Shown: positions 45,500 to 58,343 of the stretch, piece by piece
Position numbering within the stretch: the stretch's first letter is position 1
Layout: each line of letters starts with the position of its first letter
Source of the DNA: Jaltomata sinuosa
Lineage: Eukaryota > Streptophyta > Magnoliopsida > Solanales > Solanaceae
Direction of reading: 5' to 3'
NCBI GenBank assembly: GCA_003996215.1
Contig: QJPP01007246.1
Location: 682,001-746,000, forward strand
DNA length: 64,000 nucleotides
Program-made: the position numbers and the translations under genes
The notes under the pieces: generated by a model
What the model was told of the DNA's origin: nothing
Seen by the model: only the letters and a program-made list of their open reading frames with translations
Databases searched by the model: none

Positions 45500-46800
45500 A
45501 TGGTTCGTACGAGATCATCGGCATCACGCGTAGATGAGCCTCCCACTCCAGCTAAGGGTCGAGGACGCCCTCGATCAGTGGCACCTGCTAGAGCTGCTAG
45601 AGTGGAGATAGAGCCCGAGCAACATGTGGTTCAGGGGGCAACCTAGGTACTACCAGCTCCAGTGCCCACTTCTGTGCCAGCTTCAGCCGCAGCTAAGTCT
45701 CCAGATATTCAGGGATTACTATTACAGCTTTTGGGTGTGATTGGAGAGCGGCCTTCTGAGGTAGCGCAAACATACGCTCAGGGGGCCGCCCTAGGTGCAC
45801 AGAGCTCAGGAGCGCAGCCTGATACTATGGCTCCCCGTGCGGAGGTCATTCCGGTACCATCTGTTGCACAGCCTCTTGCTACTCGCCCAGTTATGATAGA
45901 GTTAGAGCAAAAGGCGTTGGGTAGGTTTTTGAGGTTAGCACCTCCGAGGTTTGCTGGTACTTCTGGACAGGATCCACATGACTTTATTACTACATGTGAG
46001 GAGATGTTGCATCATTTGGGTTTTTTGGAGACTCACGGGGTTGGTTATACTACCTATCAGTTGGAGGGCCCAGCGAAGTTATGGTGGAGGTCCCAGGTTG
46101 CTTGTAGACCACCATCGTCACCTCCTTTGGCCTGGTATGAGTTTTATGAGGCCTTTATGGCCAAGTTCCTACCTCAGAGTGATCGTGAGCGTCGCAGGGA
46201 GCAGTTTACTCACCTTACGCAGGGGTCTACGACTATCTCAGAGTATGAGACCCGTTTCCATTAGCTAGCACCGTTCGGAGCTATGATCATTCCTACCGAG
46301 GCTGATAGGATTCGCAGATTTGTATGGGCTTTGAGGCTAGAGATCAGGCAGCCAGCTGAGATATTGATTGCCAGTGGTCGGTCATTCCAGGCTATTGTAG
46401 ACTATGCCCGCACTGTGGAGGACTTACAGCGACATGATCAGGAGTCCAGAGATAAGAGGACTCGACATCAGGGTGTCTATAGTGGTTCCAGATATGGTGG
46501 TAGAGGTCCTGGCCAGTAGAGCCGGAGTTATCAACCACAGCAGTACCAGGGTCAGTCCAGTCGACTGGTTCAGGCTTCCCTTCAGACTTTTGGTAGTACG
46601 CAGTTCGAGCAGGGTCAGAGCAGCCATCAGGGCTATGGCAGCCAGTTTTCGAGGGGTACAGTTTCTGGGGCATCAGGTCGTGGTGGTCATACGGGATTTT
46701 CTGGTTCATCTTGACTGAGTAGGCCGTCAGGGGCTTGTTTTACTTGTGGCGAGATGGGTCATTTTGCTAGAGATTGCCCTCAGCAGGGTACAAGTTCAGT
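45500..46800 (+). pseudogene. gag: gag of element L
   Basis: The start ATG at 45500 gives MVRTRSSASRVDEPP, the usual N-terminus of this Gag type. Then come a Pro/Ala-rich linker, the capsid core (GRFLRLAPPRFAG...PHDF...YQLEGPAKLWW, FYEAFMAKFLPQSDRERRREQF), a Gln/Ser/Gly-rich region and a well-formed zinc knuckle (CFTCGEMGHFARDC, 46736-46777). In-frame TAG codons occur at 45644-45646, 46262-46264, 46517-46519 and near 46713; at least two fit CAG-to-TAG. A frame change just after the zinc knuckle separates it from protease. Gag would assemble the particle and bind RNA. Confidence 0.92.
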
Positions 46801-48821
46801 TGGTCGAGCCTTTACGAGCAGTTCAGCCTCTGGCTAGAGGCGGTGGTCGTCAGGGTAGAGGTGGTGCTCCACGCGGCAGAGCAGGTGGTAGGGATGGCGG
46901 TCGGGCAGGTAGAGGTCGTCGTCAGTTTTACGCGGTCCCTAGGAGACCAGAGGCAGAGGCCTCAGATGCTGTGATTACAGGTACAATTTATGTGTGCCAT
47001 CAGTCTGCTATGGCTTTATTTGATCCCGGATCCACTTGTTCATATATATCTGCCTACTTTGTGCCTTGCTTGGGGTTGGCTAGTGAGCCATTATCTGTTA
47101 CTGTTTCTATTTCGACCCCAGTAAGAGATTCTTTAGTACTGGATCGGATTGTGAGATCCTGTATGTTATCTGTTGGTGATTCAGAGACTTGGGGTGATTT
47201 GATGATTCTTGATATGCTAGATTTTGATATGATACTGGTCATGGACTGGTTATCCCCTCACCATGTGGTTTTGGATTATTATGCCAAGACCATTACCATA
47301 GCTGTGCCTGGTGTATCCCCGGTTGTGTGGCAGGGTTCTGTTAGCCATGCACCATCTGGGATCATCTCTTGTCTTCGAGCTAGGAAGTTGATTTCCCGTG
47401 GGTGTTTAGCTTATCTAGCATATGTCCGAGATATTAGTGCTGACCCTACTTCTCTTGAGTCCGTTCCTGTTGTTAGAGACTTCCTCGACGTGTTTCCTAC
47501 CGACCTGCCAGGCCTTCCACCTGAGAGAGATATTGATTTTACTATTGAGTTAGAGCCGGGCACTAGGCCTATTTCTATTTCTCCTTACCGTATGGCTCCT
47601 GCTGAGTTGAGGGAGCTTAAGGAGCAGCTCCAGGATCTGTTCGCTAAGGGGTTTATTAGACCTAGTGTGTCACCGTGGGGTGCTCCTGTTCTCTTAGTGA
47701 AGAAGAAGGATGGGTCGATGCGCATGTGTATTGATTATCGGCAGCTGAATAGGGTGACAGTGAAGAATAGGTATCCGATGCCGAGGATTGATGATTTGTT
47801 TGACCAGCTTCAGGGTTCAGTCGTGTTTTCGAAGATTGATTTGAGGTCTGGCTACCATCAGTTGAGGATTAGGGCGGAGGACATCCCTAAGACAGCATTC
47901 AGTACACGTTATGGCCATTATGAGTTCCTGGTGATGTCTTTTGGGTTGACTAATGCCCCCGTAGCCTTTTTAAACTAGATGCACAGGGTTCTTGGCCCGT
48001 ATTTGGACTCATTTGTGATAGTTTTTATAGAAGATATCTTGGTATACTCGCGTAGTAGAGATGAGCATGACCAGCACTTGAGGGTTATACACCAAACTTT
48101 GAGAGATCATCGGCTTTATGCCAAGTTCTTAAAGTACGAGTTTTGGCTTGAGTCAATTGCATTCCTAGGGCACGTGGTGTCTAAGGATGAAATTAGGGTT
48201 GATCCGGGAAAGATTTCAGCGGTTTGTGAGTGGCCTAGACCTACTACTGTTACTGAGGTTCGCAGCTTTATTGGGTTAGCGGGTTACTACAGACGGTTTG
48301 TTGAGGGATTTTCTTCCATAGCAGCACCCTTGACTATGCTGACTAGGAAGGATGTTCCATTTCAGTGGTCGGATCAGTGTGAGGATAGCTTCCAGAGGCT
48401 TAAGGCCTTATTGACTTCAGCTCTAATGTTGACTTTGCCGGTTGAGGGTCAGAGCTTCTCCGTGTATTGTGATGCTTCTGGGGTTGGTCTTGGTTGTGTG
48501 TTGATGCAGCAGGGTCGAGTAATAGCGTATGCGTTGAGGCAGTTGAAGGTTCACGAGTGCAACTACCCCATTCATGACTTAGAGTTGGCGGCGGTAGTTT
48601 TCGCGCTCAAGATCTGGAGGCATTACCTATATGGAGTTCACTGTGAGATCTTCACTGATCACCGTAGTTTTCAGTATATCACGAGTCAGCGGGAGTTGAA
48701 CTCGAGACAGAGGAGATGGGTCGAGTTACTGAAGGACTATGACTTCACTATTCTGTATCATCCGGGGAAGGCAAACGTGGTAGCGGATGCCTTGAGCCGG
48801 AAGGCGGGTGAGTATGGGTAG
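46801..48821 (+). pseudogene. pol: protease, reverse transcriptase and RNase H of element L
   Basis: One frame with a single internal TAG at 47976-47978. Protease: LFDPGSTCSYIS near 47020 and ILVMDWL. RT: ISISPYRMAPAEL, GFIRPSVSPWGAPV, MCIDYRQLN, KIDLRSGYHQLR and MSFGL, then the catalytic box FIED instead of FIDD (Glu codon GAA at 48030-48032), a change expected to cripple polymerisation. RNase H: VYCDASGVGLG, HDLELAAVVFALKIWRHYLYG, FTDHRSFQYI and VVADALSRK are all intact. The reading ends at 48821, where an indel disrupts the link to integrase. The product would copy element RNA into DNA in the particle. Confidence 0.93.
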
Positions 48822-50367
48822 CCTAGCTTCTCTCAGTTTTAGAGCGACCGTTGGCCTTGGACATCCAGTCCTTGGCTAACCGTTTGGTTAGGCTTGACTT
48901 GTCGGATCCTAGCAGAGTTCTTGCCAGTTTGAGGTCGTCTACTTTGATTGATCAGATTCAGGGCCGTCAGTTTGAGGATCAGCAGTTGTGTGACCTTCGT
49001 GATCGGGTTGTTCAGGGTGAGACCAGTCGGGCTACTCTAGATTCAGATGGGGTTCTGAGGTTTGATAGTCACCTTTGTGTTCCGAAGATTAGTGATTTGA
49101 TTCAGTTGATACTTCACGAGGCACATTGTACTAGATACTCCATTCACCCTGGCACAGGAAAGATGTAGAGAGACTTGAGGCAACTTTACTGTTGGAGTGG
49201 TATGAAGCGGGATATAGCGGATTTCGTATCTCGGTACTTGAACTGTCAGCAGGTTAAGTTCGAGCACATGAGACCTGGTGGTTTGATGCAGCGACTTCCC
49301 ATTCCTGAGTGGAAGTGGGAGGGGATTACTATGGACTTCGTTGTTGGTTTACCTCGTACTTCTCATAGGTTTGATTCCATATGGGTGATTGTTGATAGGC
49401 TGACTAAGTCAGCACATTTCTTGCTGGTTCAGACTTCTTATGGTGCAGAGAGGTTAGCTCAGATCTACCTTCGTGAGATTGTTCGATTGCATGGGTCCCA
49501 GCTTCTATTATTTTAGACCGCGGCACTCAGTTCACATCTCAGTTCTGGAGTGCTATTCAGTGAGATTTGGGTACAGAGGTTCATCTTAGTACCTCTTTCC
49601 ACCCTCATACAGATGGCCAGTCCGAGAGGACCATTCAGATTCTGGAGGACATGCTTCGGGCCTGTGTTCTTGACTTTGGAGGTTCTTGGGATCAGTTTGT
49701 TCCATTGGCAGAGTTTGCTTATAATAACAGCTTCCATTCGAGTATCGGCATGGCACCTTTTGAGGCTTTGTATGGCAGGCGTTGCAGATCACCGATAGGT
49801 TGGTTTAATGGTTTTAGTGTTGGGCCACAGAGCACAGATTTGCTTCGAGATTCCTTAGACCGAGTCCGAGTGATTCAGGACAGACTTCGGGCAGCTCAGA
49901 GCAGGCAGAAGAGTTATGATGATCGTAGGCTTCGTGCCTTGGAGTTTAGTGTCGGTGGCTTGGTGTTTCTCCGTGTATCTCCGATGAAGGGCGTGATGAG
50001 ATTTGGTAGGCGGGGCAAGCTTAGCCCCAGGTACATTGGGCCGTTTGAGATTCTTCAGAGGGTTGGTAGCGTTGCCTATCAGCTAGCCTTGCCTACGATG
50101 TTTTCAGCTATACATATAGTATTTCATGTTTCAATGTTGCGTCGGTATGTCCCAGATGAGTCTCATGTGTTACAGTGGGATTCAGTTCAGTTGGGCGAGG
50201 GTTTAGCCTTTGTTGAGGAGCCGGCAGCTATTTTGGCCAGAGATGTCAGGAGATTGAGGTCTCGAGAGATCCCAGTGGTTAAGGTTTAGTGGAGGCACCG
50301 TCCAGTCGAGGAGGCTACCTGGGAGACTGAGAGAGATATGTGGGCCCAATATCCGCAGCTATTTTAG
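48822..50367 (+). pseudogene. pol: integrase with chromodomain-like tail, element L
   Basis: It is read in two frames: 48842 to about 49515, and from about 49516 to 50367. Zinc domain: HEAHCTRYSIHPG and RYLNCQQVK; the first Cys of the usual CxxC is Tyr. Core: TMDFVVGLPR, DRGTQFTSQFW and the Glu of SERTIQ. Then LSPRYIGPFEILQRVG (GPY/F module) and the C-terminal RDVRRLRSREIPVVKV...RPVEEATWETE...YPQLF, a chromodomain-like block. Breaks: TAG at 49166-49168, frameshift near 49515, TGA at about 49561-49563 and TAG at 50287-50289. Confidence 0.92.
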
Positions 50368-50410
50368 CCTTCAGGTACCCCCTTGACCTTGACTTTCGAG
50401 GACGAAAGTC

Positions 50411-50428
50411 CTTTTTAGTAGTGGATGA
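50411..50428 (+). promoter_or_regulatory. purine-rich tract before 3' LTR of L
   Basis: The sequence between CTTTTT and the LTR (AGTAGTGGATGA) is purine-rich and directly abuts the LTR. The same word occurs before the 3' LTR of M (about 62381-62394), so it is conserved. Not a perfect polypurine run. Confidence 0.6.
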
Positions 50429-53400
50429 TGTAATGACCCTTCCGGTTATTTCCACGTATACATTTTCCTTGAACCGTTAGAGCTTGTTTGTAGTGGCCCC
50501 AAGTCACTTAAGGCTCGTCAGGACTGGAATTTCGGTGTCGGGTCCATTTGTTTAGTCGCATTATAAGCTTTGAAGCCAAGCAAGTCGGCAAAAGTTATCG
50601 TAAGTTCTTTAATAAAATTTTCTGAACTTTGGGTAAAATGTCTCGGAGATTTTCTCTCAATATATAAAGAGTTAGAAGTCCCCCGAAATACCAAATCGAA
50701 GGTATACGAGTCTAGTTTCCAACGCACAAAACCTCACGTCGAACTGATCTTGGAGTAAAGAGTTATGATTGTTTTACCGCGGACTGTCTGGCAGAAAACG
50801 GGTTGCGAACCGGGTCGGGTTAGACTCGATTTAAGCCTCAACTTCACGTTTTAAAATGCCATTTCAGTTCCGAAACAGTGAGAAAACATAAGGGAGGGCT
50901 CCAAGAGAGTTCTTTAGTATCTAAATCGTGCGATGGTGAGTTGCAAACTTAATTTAAGAATTTTATTAACATCGCGTGTATTTGAAAATATTTTATTTAA
51001 AAGTTGAATTTGGTAAAAATTATATTATTATTACCTTTTCAAAATATTTTAAAGGTTTATGAAAAATATTTTTGTTGCAATATAATTGTATATGTATTTA
51101 TTTTATAAGGTTTTTATACATTGTAATATTTTAACGGAGATAGTAAATTTAGTGATGTTGAAATTTATTATTATAATATAGTAGGTTTTATTCGAAATAA
51201 TTTTCTAATAATTATGGTATATTCAAAAATTATATTTATTATACCACGAACTTATGCAATACCCGAATATATATGTAACGGGATAAGAATATTTTAATAT
51301 GGTCACCTCCACTCCACGTGGAAGTGGAGGAATGTGTACAACAATCTTCAAAATCAAGGTGTGGCTGCCACTTATTGATACTTTAATTAGTAATTATCTA
51401 ATAGCCTTGAAAGAATATATAATTTCTTTTGCCAAAAACCACCTCTTAATTAGATATTCATCACTTCTCCACCATTTGAAGATGTTATGAGTGCTGCATA
51501 TATGTATAATAATTTTCAGGTGGGTGGATTAGCATCTTTTCCCATGATTTACATAATTTTGTGTTTAATCAATTATCTGCGTCAAGTTATTCAAGCCCGA
51601 GTTCAAGTTTGATTTTTGTTTCGGAGTTTCTCGGAGCGATTCGAGCGTGGACATCATCGTTCTAGCAGCTTGTCATCGGACGACAGGTAGGTTATGGTTT
51701 ATTTTCCCTAGACTCCGCATATATAGGATAAAATTGTAATAATGGGCATCCTTGGGTTGGTTTATTAGGTTGGTACCACAGACCTCGACCGCTTTATTCA
51801 TGTCCGCCTACTTTTGTTCCTCCGTTGCTTGTAGTATTTGCCGATATATTTTATTTACCCTTGTGGTCCTGTGAGGCCTTGTTGACTCTGGAACATAGAA
51901 GGTGGGATTTTGGGAATGTCCGCGAGTCCCGGGCATAGAATTATCCTTCTAGGCTGGTTATGCTTGCTGAGTAGCTGTGGGCCTGTGCAGGGTCGATAGG
52001 TTGATTGTGAGCTGCGGGCAGCTATTGTGTGTGATCATACCATTTCCATGCATATAAAGAGGTTTTATCCATGATTTACTATGGTGTTGCTTCGGGCCTA
52101 CTGACACTATTTTCTAAACCTTGCATGGCCGGGGGCCCCGTTTTTGATGGAAATAATTTTTGAAATGGTTTGATTTAACTTGTGAATTTCCTGGGCAAAA
52201 GAAGTAAAATTATGTTTTAAATCATCAGTTTTACGATTAACGCTAGACTCGGCAGGGCCGGGTGCTAGTTGAGTTTTCTTGCTACTTGAGATGATTTTTA
52301 GCCTCGGTCGGACCGAGCACCTGAGATGACTTTTTACTGTTTAGACCCGGTTATTCCCGGGCACCCTTGGAGGGGTTTTTGAGATACTTTCCTACTACTT
52401 TAGTCCTGTACAGGGTCTGGGCATGCATATTCGAGACTGGGTTTCTATCTTGATACCGGACTTGTTTCCGGACGACATGTTTGATACTGAGTTTTAGTAT
52501 GGGGTCTGGGACCTCCATGGACCTTGCAATCCGGGCCAGGGGCTTTGGGCTGCGTGTGCCGGAGGAGGGGTATACGGCGGAGTAGAGATATACGGGCAGT
52601 GTCCTTCCATGGAACCTACCTGCTGGGCCGGATCGGCACCAGAGGAGGTACATATAGAGATACCATTTCACTTGAGATCTTCATGCATCATATCATTCAT
52701 TGTTTGAGGCTCCACCCTTGTTTGTTGTTTGTTGATTGTACGCTCCGGTAGTATGGGATGCCGGAGGGTTTGTTTTCACTTGTTTGTGTTCCTCGGTTGT
52801 ATGGGCGGCCGGGGGACTGTAGGTAGACTTTTGCTATTTACTTACGGAATTGTTCTCTATTATGGATAAGTATGAGATTGGTTACTGCTAGACTGTTAGT
52901 TTCTGGATTTGAGATTGATATGATTAGTTGAGTTTGATTCATGTCTCTGAGCATGCCTATCATTACTCTTTCTCTCTTCTTCTTACACTTGAGGTTACCG
53001 GTATACCGTCCATTTCGTAAACTTATTTTGTATACACTATTATTGCAAGGACCCCAGGTGCGTTATTTCTTACTTTCACCTGTGCCTATGGTGTGTATAT
53101 TCTGCTTACTGGCCTCACATGTGGTTCTGTTGATTTCCCTATGGGCTAGTTCCTGTATACCTTTCGTTGATTTCTATGACTGCTTGCTTCTATTCTGTCT
53201 ATTACTACGCTTTTATCTTATATGTGCCCAGTCGGCCTATGATACCTACTGGGTACCTTATGCTTCGCATTTGGTGCTCACCCCTACCCCCTGTATCTTT
53301 GGGTGCAGATCCTTGCGTGGGCCATCGCCGTTAGATTGCTGTGATTCGTGCTTGGAGATCTGTTGGGGATTACTTCAGACTGAGGGTGAGCTCTTGGCGA

Positions 53401-53706
53401 TCGGAGCTTAGCTTTAGTTTATCTTTTACTTCATGTACTCTATTACCATTCAGAGACATCTGTATATATTGTTTGGATCGTTTGCACTCCATGTATGTAG
53501 TTTTGGCTCTATACTATGATACCAGGTCTTGAGGTTTGGTTTAGTTTCCGCATATGTATATATTTATAGTCCTTTTATTTGTCCTCTTCGTCTTGTTCTC
53601 TTATTTGTTAGATAGTAGCCCATTACTAACTGTCCTGGGCTACGGGGATTGGTTCACCTACCTGGGGTTGTAGGTGCCATCATGACCGAGAAATCGGGTC
53701 GTGACA
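50429..53706 (+). repeat. 3' LTR of element L
   Basis: 3,278 bp, TGTAATGACC to AATCGGGTCGTGACA. It differs from the 5' LTR by scattered single-base changes, denser in the first 350 bp, and a few one-base indels near 52010-52260. The G-box inverted repeat is at 51306-51330. Confidence 0.95.
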
Positions 53707-53711
53707 TTTAA

Positions 53712-54311
53712 TTTCACAATTTTAGTTGTACAAGATATCTTTCCTAGATATAAAAAAATATTCCAGTAAATTTTGTCATATATCATTTGTACTTTTAATT
53801 TTTTGCTACTATTTTGTTTCACTCGAATCAGTTTTAGTCTAATTTTATATGCTGGAAAGGAATTCCGATGTTTGAAGAGAAGTCCTCTCGCTTTAAAAAA
53901 TATTACTACTAGAATTTAGTATAATTTTTTTCCTATATTGTAAATAATATAGATATCAGATATTTGAATATTTGATAAAATAAATAATAATATAATTAAA
54001 AAGAAGTAGTGGCTAGAATTATGGGATTGCCTTATAATTTGAAGCAAATATTTAAAATATCTATTATACTAATCATGGTTAAGGCTTATCATTAATTGAC
54101 TAAATCTCAACAACTAATTTAAATTTATGACATGTGTCTCTGATCTGAATAAGAACTTGAAAAAATGGATAGATGAGAAATGGAGAGGAACCAAATTTAG
54201 GATTGGAATTGGGTTTGTGGGTTAATAAGTTTTGATTAACTAAAATTTCAACCAATAAAATACTGTCATATATTAAATGAAAATCTTAATCATTTTTTCT
54301 AAAGGGTCTTT
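53712..54311. mobile_element. Foldback DNA element, loop and right arm
   Basis: 53712-54059 is AT-rich, unrecognised loop sequence. 54060-54311 is the inverted partner of 41725-41990; for example TGGGTTTGTGGGTTAATAAG near 54210 pairs with the complement near 41800. The arm stops at GGGTC at the left end of M, so the outer part with the terminal bases should lie beyond M to the right. Confidence 0.68.
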
Positions 54312-54997
54312 TGTAATGACCCTTCCGGTCATTCTCGTGTCTTCACCTTCTTTGTACTATTAAAGCTTGCATGTAGCAGCTCCAACTCATTTATGGCTTG
54401 CTGGGCTCGGTAGTCCGGTGCCCGGGCCGTCTGTTTGATTATGGTTGTTTCCTCGTTTTAGAACTTCAACTTTGAAAATTATTGACTTTGGTCAACATTC
54501 ATGGTAATTGTGCTCAGAATTGAATTTCGACAGTTTTATTAGCTCTAGATCATGGACTTTAGTTGAGTGGGACATTGGGTCTGGATCCGGGAGCTTTTCA
54601 GCTTGGAATTCTCTGTCATTCTGTGTTTTCAGGCCAGTTGGGCTTGTTTGGTTGACTTTGGTCAACATTCGGAGAAGACTCTCGGATGGAAATTACGTCA
54701 GCATTGTTAGCTCAGGAATGTCGAGTTTAGGATAGAGGGACCATTGGTTCAGGTCCTGAGGCTTCCGGACTTAATTTTATGCTTTAGGTTTTCATTTTGG
54801 AATAGTTGGTCTAAAGGTTGGTTTTGGGTGTGGGGCCCACGTTTTATTAAATCGACTTCCGATGAGATTTTCATTGATTCTTTAGATCTGGAATGCCATT
54901 TCTAGTCAAATAGTTTAGCTCGTTTGTATTCACGGGACTCTGGATGCATTCCCGGGGACCCATCGTGTGAATATGTGCCTTGGCATGTTGTTGTTGT

Positions 54998-55200
54998 TGT
55001 TCGGGCGCTGTGGTCTGCGCCTGGGTGCCATGGCACCAGTTCACCTGCAGTGCCTCGGCATTGTGGTACCAACGCACCTGCGGTTCCTCGGCGTTGTGAC
55101 ACTAGCGGTCCCTGGGCGTTGTGGCACCACTGCACCTGTGGTTGCCTGAGCGACATGGCACCAGTGCACTAGGGGCCGCCTAGACGTTGTGGCACCTGGG
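54998..55200 (+). repeat. GC-rich array of about 33 bp units in U3 of M (5' LTR)
   Basis: Five to six imperfect units of the form GGCGTTGTGGCACCAGTGCAC plus CTGCGGT.CCTGG. Each holds the inverted pair GTGGCAC/GTGCAC. The same array with about five units is at 63095-63265 in the 3' LTR. It produces His/Trp/Cys-rich frames on both strands that I regard as artefacts. Confidence 0.85.
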
Positions 55201-55210
55201 CCTGGAAGCT

Positions 55211-55217
55211 TATAAAA
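55211..55217 (+). promoter_or_regulatory. TATA-like box in 5' LTR of M
   Basis: TATAAAA about ten bases after the GC-rich array. The counterpart in the 3' LTR is at 63273-63279, in the same context. Confidence 0.55.
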
Positions 55218-58136
55218 TGTTAGCCAGCCACTTTCTCCCTCATTTTTTAATAATTCTAACTTTGGTTTCCTCCATTAGAATAGCTCCCAAGATACCATTT
55301 TGACACCTTGATCAACCCAAAAACTTAGAGGAAATTATTTTGATTATCCTTGCTCGTTTGTGGAGTCCTAAATCCGGCAAAATTCTCTCTTTAAATTCCG
55401 AATTCTCCATGGATGATGAACCAAAAACCTCCATAGCTCACCTTGATCATTCCCAACAGCTTGGGGGTTGATAATTGTTGAATCTTGATCATTTGTTGGC
55501 TTCTAAATCGGGTACGTTCTTCCTCTATTTTTTTGATTTCTTCCATAAATTTCCATCTTTAAATCCTTGCTTTGCGGGCTGTTTTAAGCCCCATTGGTGG
55601 TCCATTTCTGCTCAAATTTTGAGCATCTCCCCCTGGGAATATGGGAAACACCGTGGTATTTATCATTTCTGGCTTCGGGTTGCGGGGCCCACAAGCCCGC
55701 TGGTGACCCGAATTTTGACCTAGTTATGTTTCTAGCATTATGGGTATCGTTGGTTTCATATTGATGCGTAGATTATTGTGTTGATAGTGTTTTTGAGAAT
55801 TGGGACTTCTCAGAGCAGTTTGAGCTTGGACGACGTTATTTCAGTAGTTAGTCATCGGACGATAGGTAGGTTACGCTATTCCTTACCTAGACTCTGCATA
55901 TATAGGCTATAATTGCATTAATTGGTATCCTTGGGTGGGTTTTTATAGGTTGGTACCCCAAACTTTGTCTGTCTCTTTTGTCCGATTTATTCATACATTG
56001 TTTGTAGTACTCGTTGTAAAATTATGATATTACCCTTGTGGCCCCATGTGGCCTATGTATATGCCTCTAGACCATAGACAGTGGGATATTTGGGAATGTT
56101 TGTGAGTCCCGGACATTGTGATATGACTTTAGGCTGGATATTTGTGTTGTAGAACTGGTTGTACCTATGCAGGGCCGATAAGAATGTTTGTGAGCCATTT
56201 TGGGCTAATCTATTATTTGCGAGCATATTATTTATGCAAAGGGTTTTTTTCTGCATGTTTTACTACTGTTTTGGCTTCGGGCCTACTATAACAAATTTTC
56301 TAAACTTTTCATGGCCTGAGGGGCCCGTTTTCAGTACAAATATTTATAAAAAGGGAATTTAGAAATGATTTATGAAACCTCTTGGAGTAGAGGGGATGTT
56401 ATGATGGTTTTATCACTGGTTTTCATACCGATACTAGACTCGGTGAGGCTGGACACTAGATATGTTTTACTATGTATTTAGACCTGGATACACTCTGGGT
56501 ACCCTTTGTAAGGGTTATTGAGACTTGATTATTGATTTAGATCCGGATACGCTCTAGGAACCCTTTAACAGGGTTTTGAGATTACTATTACTAATTTAGA
56601 CCCGGTTCGATTCCAGGAATGCACCAAAAGGTTTTAATTATTGAGCTATATATTGAGATTCATGTTTTTAGTATGTGGTCTATGAGTAGACTTTCATGGA
56701 TCCTGCCATTCATGGACCAAGAGTTGTGAGCTGAGGGTGCCAGAGGAGGGGTATACGATGGAGTTAAGTTATACAGGTGTGACCTTCGATTGATCATGCC
56801 TCTATTGGGCCTTTTAGGTACCAGAGGTGGGTAACATATTGCACTACTATCACACCTGGTTACATCATATCACATCAACATGCATATTTCATTCGGATTC
56901 CACCCTTGGTTTGATGTTTGCTTAGTGTATGCTCCAGTAGTATAGGTTGTCAGAGGGTTTGTTTTTACTTGATTGCATTCCTTGATTGTATGGGTGTCTA
57001 TTGGGACGGTATGTAGATCATATTGCTCATTTCATATTGTAGAACTTGTTACAGCCTTGGGTTATAGATGGATTTGTAATTTCTAGCCTATTGAGGCTTA
57101 AGTTATTTGGATTGTGATTATTGAGGGGCTAGTGGGTCCTATATTTTTGAGGCACTATTATGTGGAATTCTGAGCGGCTGTGGACTATTAGATTCTATCC
57201 TTTATTGTGGTTCTGAGTAGTGGCTTTAGGTTTCCTTGTGCCTTAGTTTATTCCATCCTAGGGTTGTAGTTGCGGGGTTGCTATTTGATTCTCCGATTCT
57301 GATTGGGTGTTTAAGCATGATTCCGTTAGTTATATTATTTCTAGCTTGATTATGTTTCCATGCTTTCCTTCTTTCCCTTTTATACTTGAGGTTACGGGTG
57401 TACCACTATTTTCTCAACTCTCTCCTTATATATATTATTATTGCAGGCTCCAGTGCATTCTTCTTTCCTTCACCTTTGTTTTATGTTATATATATCTTAT
57501 GTGACTAGCATAACTTGTTTGTGATTATTGTTGACTTTTATCCATGCTAGTATCTATGTGCTTTCTCTATTGTTTTTATGACTGCTTCTTTTCTATCTGC
57601 TATATTACTATTTTTATATCTTATATGCGCTCAGTTGGCCGATGATGTCGACTGGGTACCTGTTGCTTAGAAATTGCTGATTATACTACACTTCTTCATC
57701 TTTCTGGTGCAGATATTAGTGTAAGCTTTAGCCATTGATCACGTGGCGACTCGAGCAGTTTGCATATCCAAGACTAGGGTGGGCGCCTGACGATCGAGGC
57801 TTGACCGCATCTTATCTTTTGTATTGTTACTCTTTATTTATTCGGAGACAGTTATACTTATTATTTTGTTACTTCTAGCACTTTTATTCTATTAGAAGCT
57901 CTTGTACTATCGATACCAAGTCTTGGAATTGGTGTAGTTTCTTTATGTATATATGTTAAGGTTATTTGCTTCCGCATAGTTTTATCTTTATATTCTGCTT
58001 CCACTTATTTTCTGCTTGTTGTGCATATTGGTTATGTAGTAGCCCATTACTAACTGTTCCGAGCTATAGAGATTGGTTTGGCTACTGGGGGGGTTGTAGG
58101 TTCCATCATGACCTGAGAAATCAGGTCGTGACAGCT

Positions 58137-58149
58137 TAGTATCAAAGCT
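58137..58149 (+). promoter_or_regulatory. degenerate primer binding site of element M
   Basis: TAGTATCAAAGCT, differing from TGGTATCAGAGCC at three places, beginning three bases after the LTR. Confidence 0.7.
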
Positions 58150-58343
58150 TTAGGTTCTCCAATGTCGTTGGTACGAGAGCAAGTGTCTAAGTAGAGTCTT
58201 GTGGATCGGTATGTTGACATTTGTATCCTATCTTCGAGAGGCTAAAGGGCATTCTTAGGAAAAGTTCTATCTTTTTGGCTTCTTATCGTGCGTTCTTGGC
58301 TCTATTAACTTCTAAACTTCAATTGTTTCATTCCTTCTCAGAT

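Larger units (their letters stand above)
42007..53706 (+). mobile_element. Element L: complete, young chromovirus (11.7 kb)
   Basis: Two LTRs of 3,281 and 3,278 bp that look about 98% identical where compared, flanked by perfect target duplications (tttaa at 42002-42006 and 53707-53711). Between them lie primer site, gag, protease, RT, RNase H, integrase with chromodomain-like tail and a purine-rich tract. Domain order and tail point to a Tekay/Del-type chromovirus. In spite of its age, gag-pol has about six stops, several frame changes and altered catalytic residues, so it is not autonomous. It may have been moved in trans or it decayed after insertion. Confidence 0.95.
54312..58133 (+). repeat. 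5' LTR of element M
   Basis: 3,822 bp. The U3 contains a GC-rich array (54998-55200) followed at once by a TATA-like box at 55211-55217. Further on, CGGACGATAGGTAGGTTAC and GCATATATAGG (about 55890) align with L. The 3' half is T-rich, without supported genes. Confidence 0.88.

Noticed and set aside
57328..57510. Possible intron or host exon in M's LTR (T-rich, TTGCAG)
   Set aside because: The same position in L's LTR lacks an intact splice pattern, and no coding homology flanks it.
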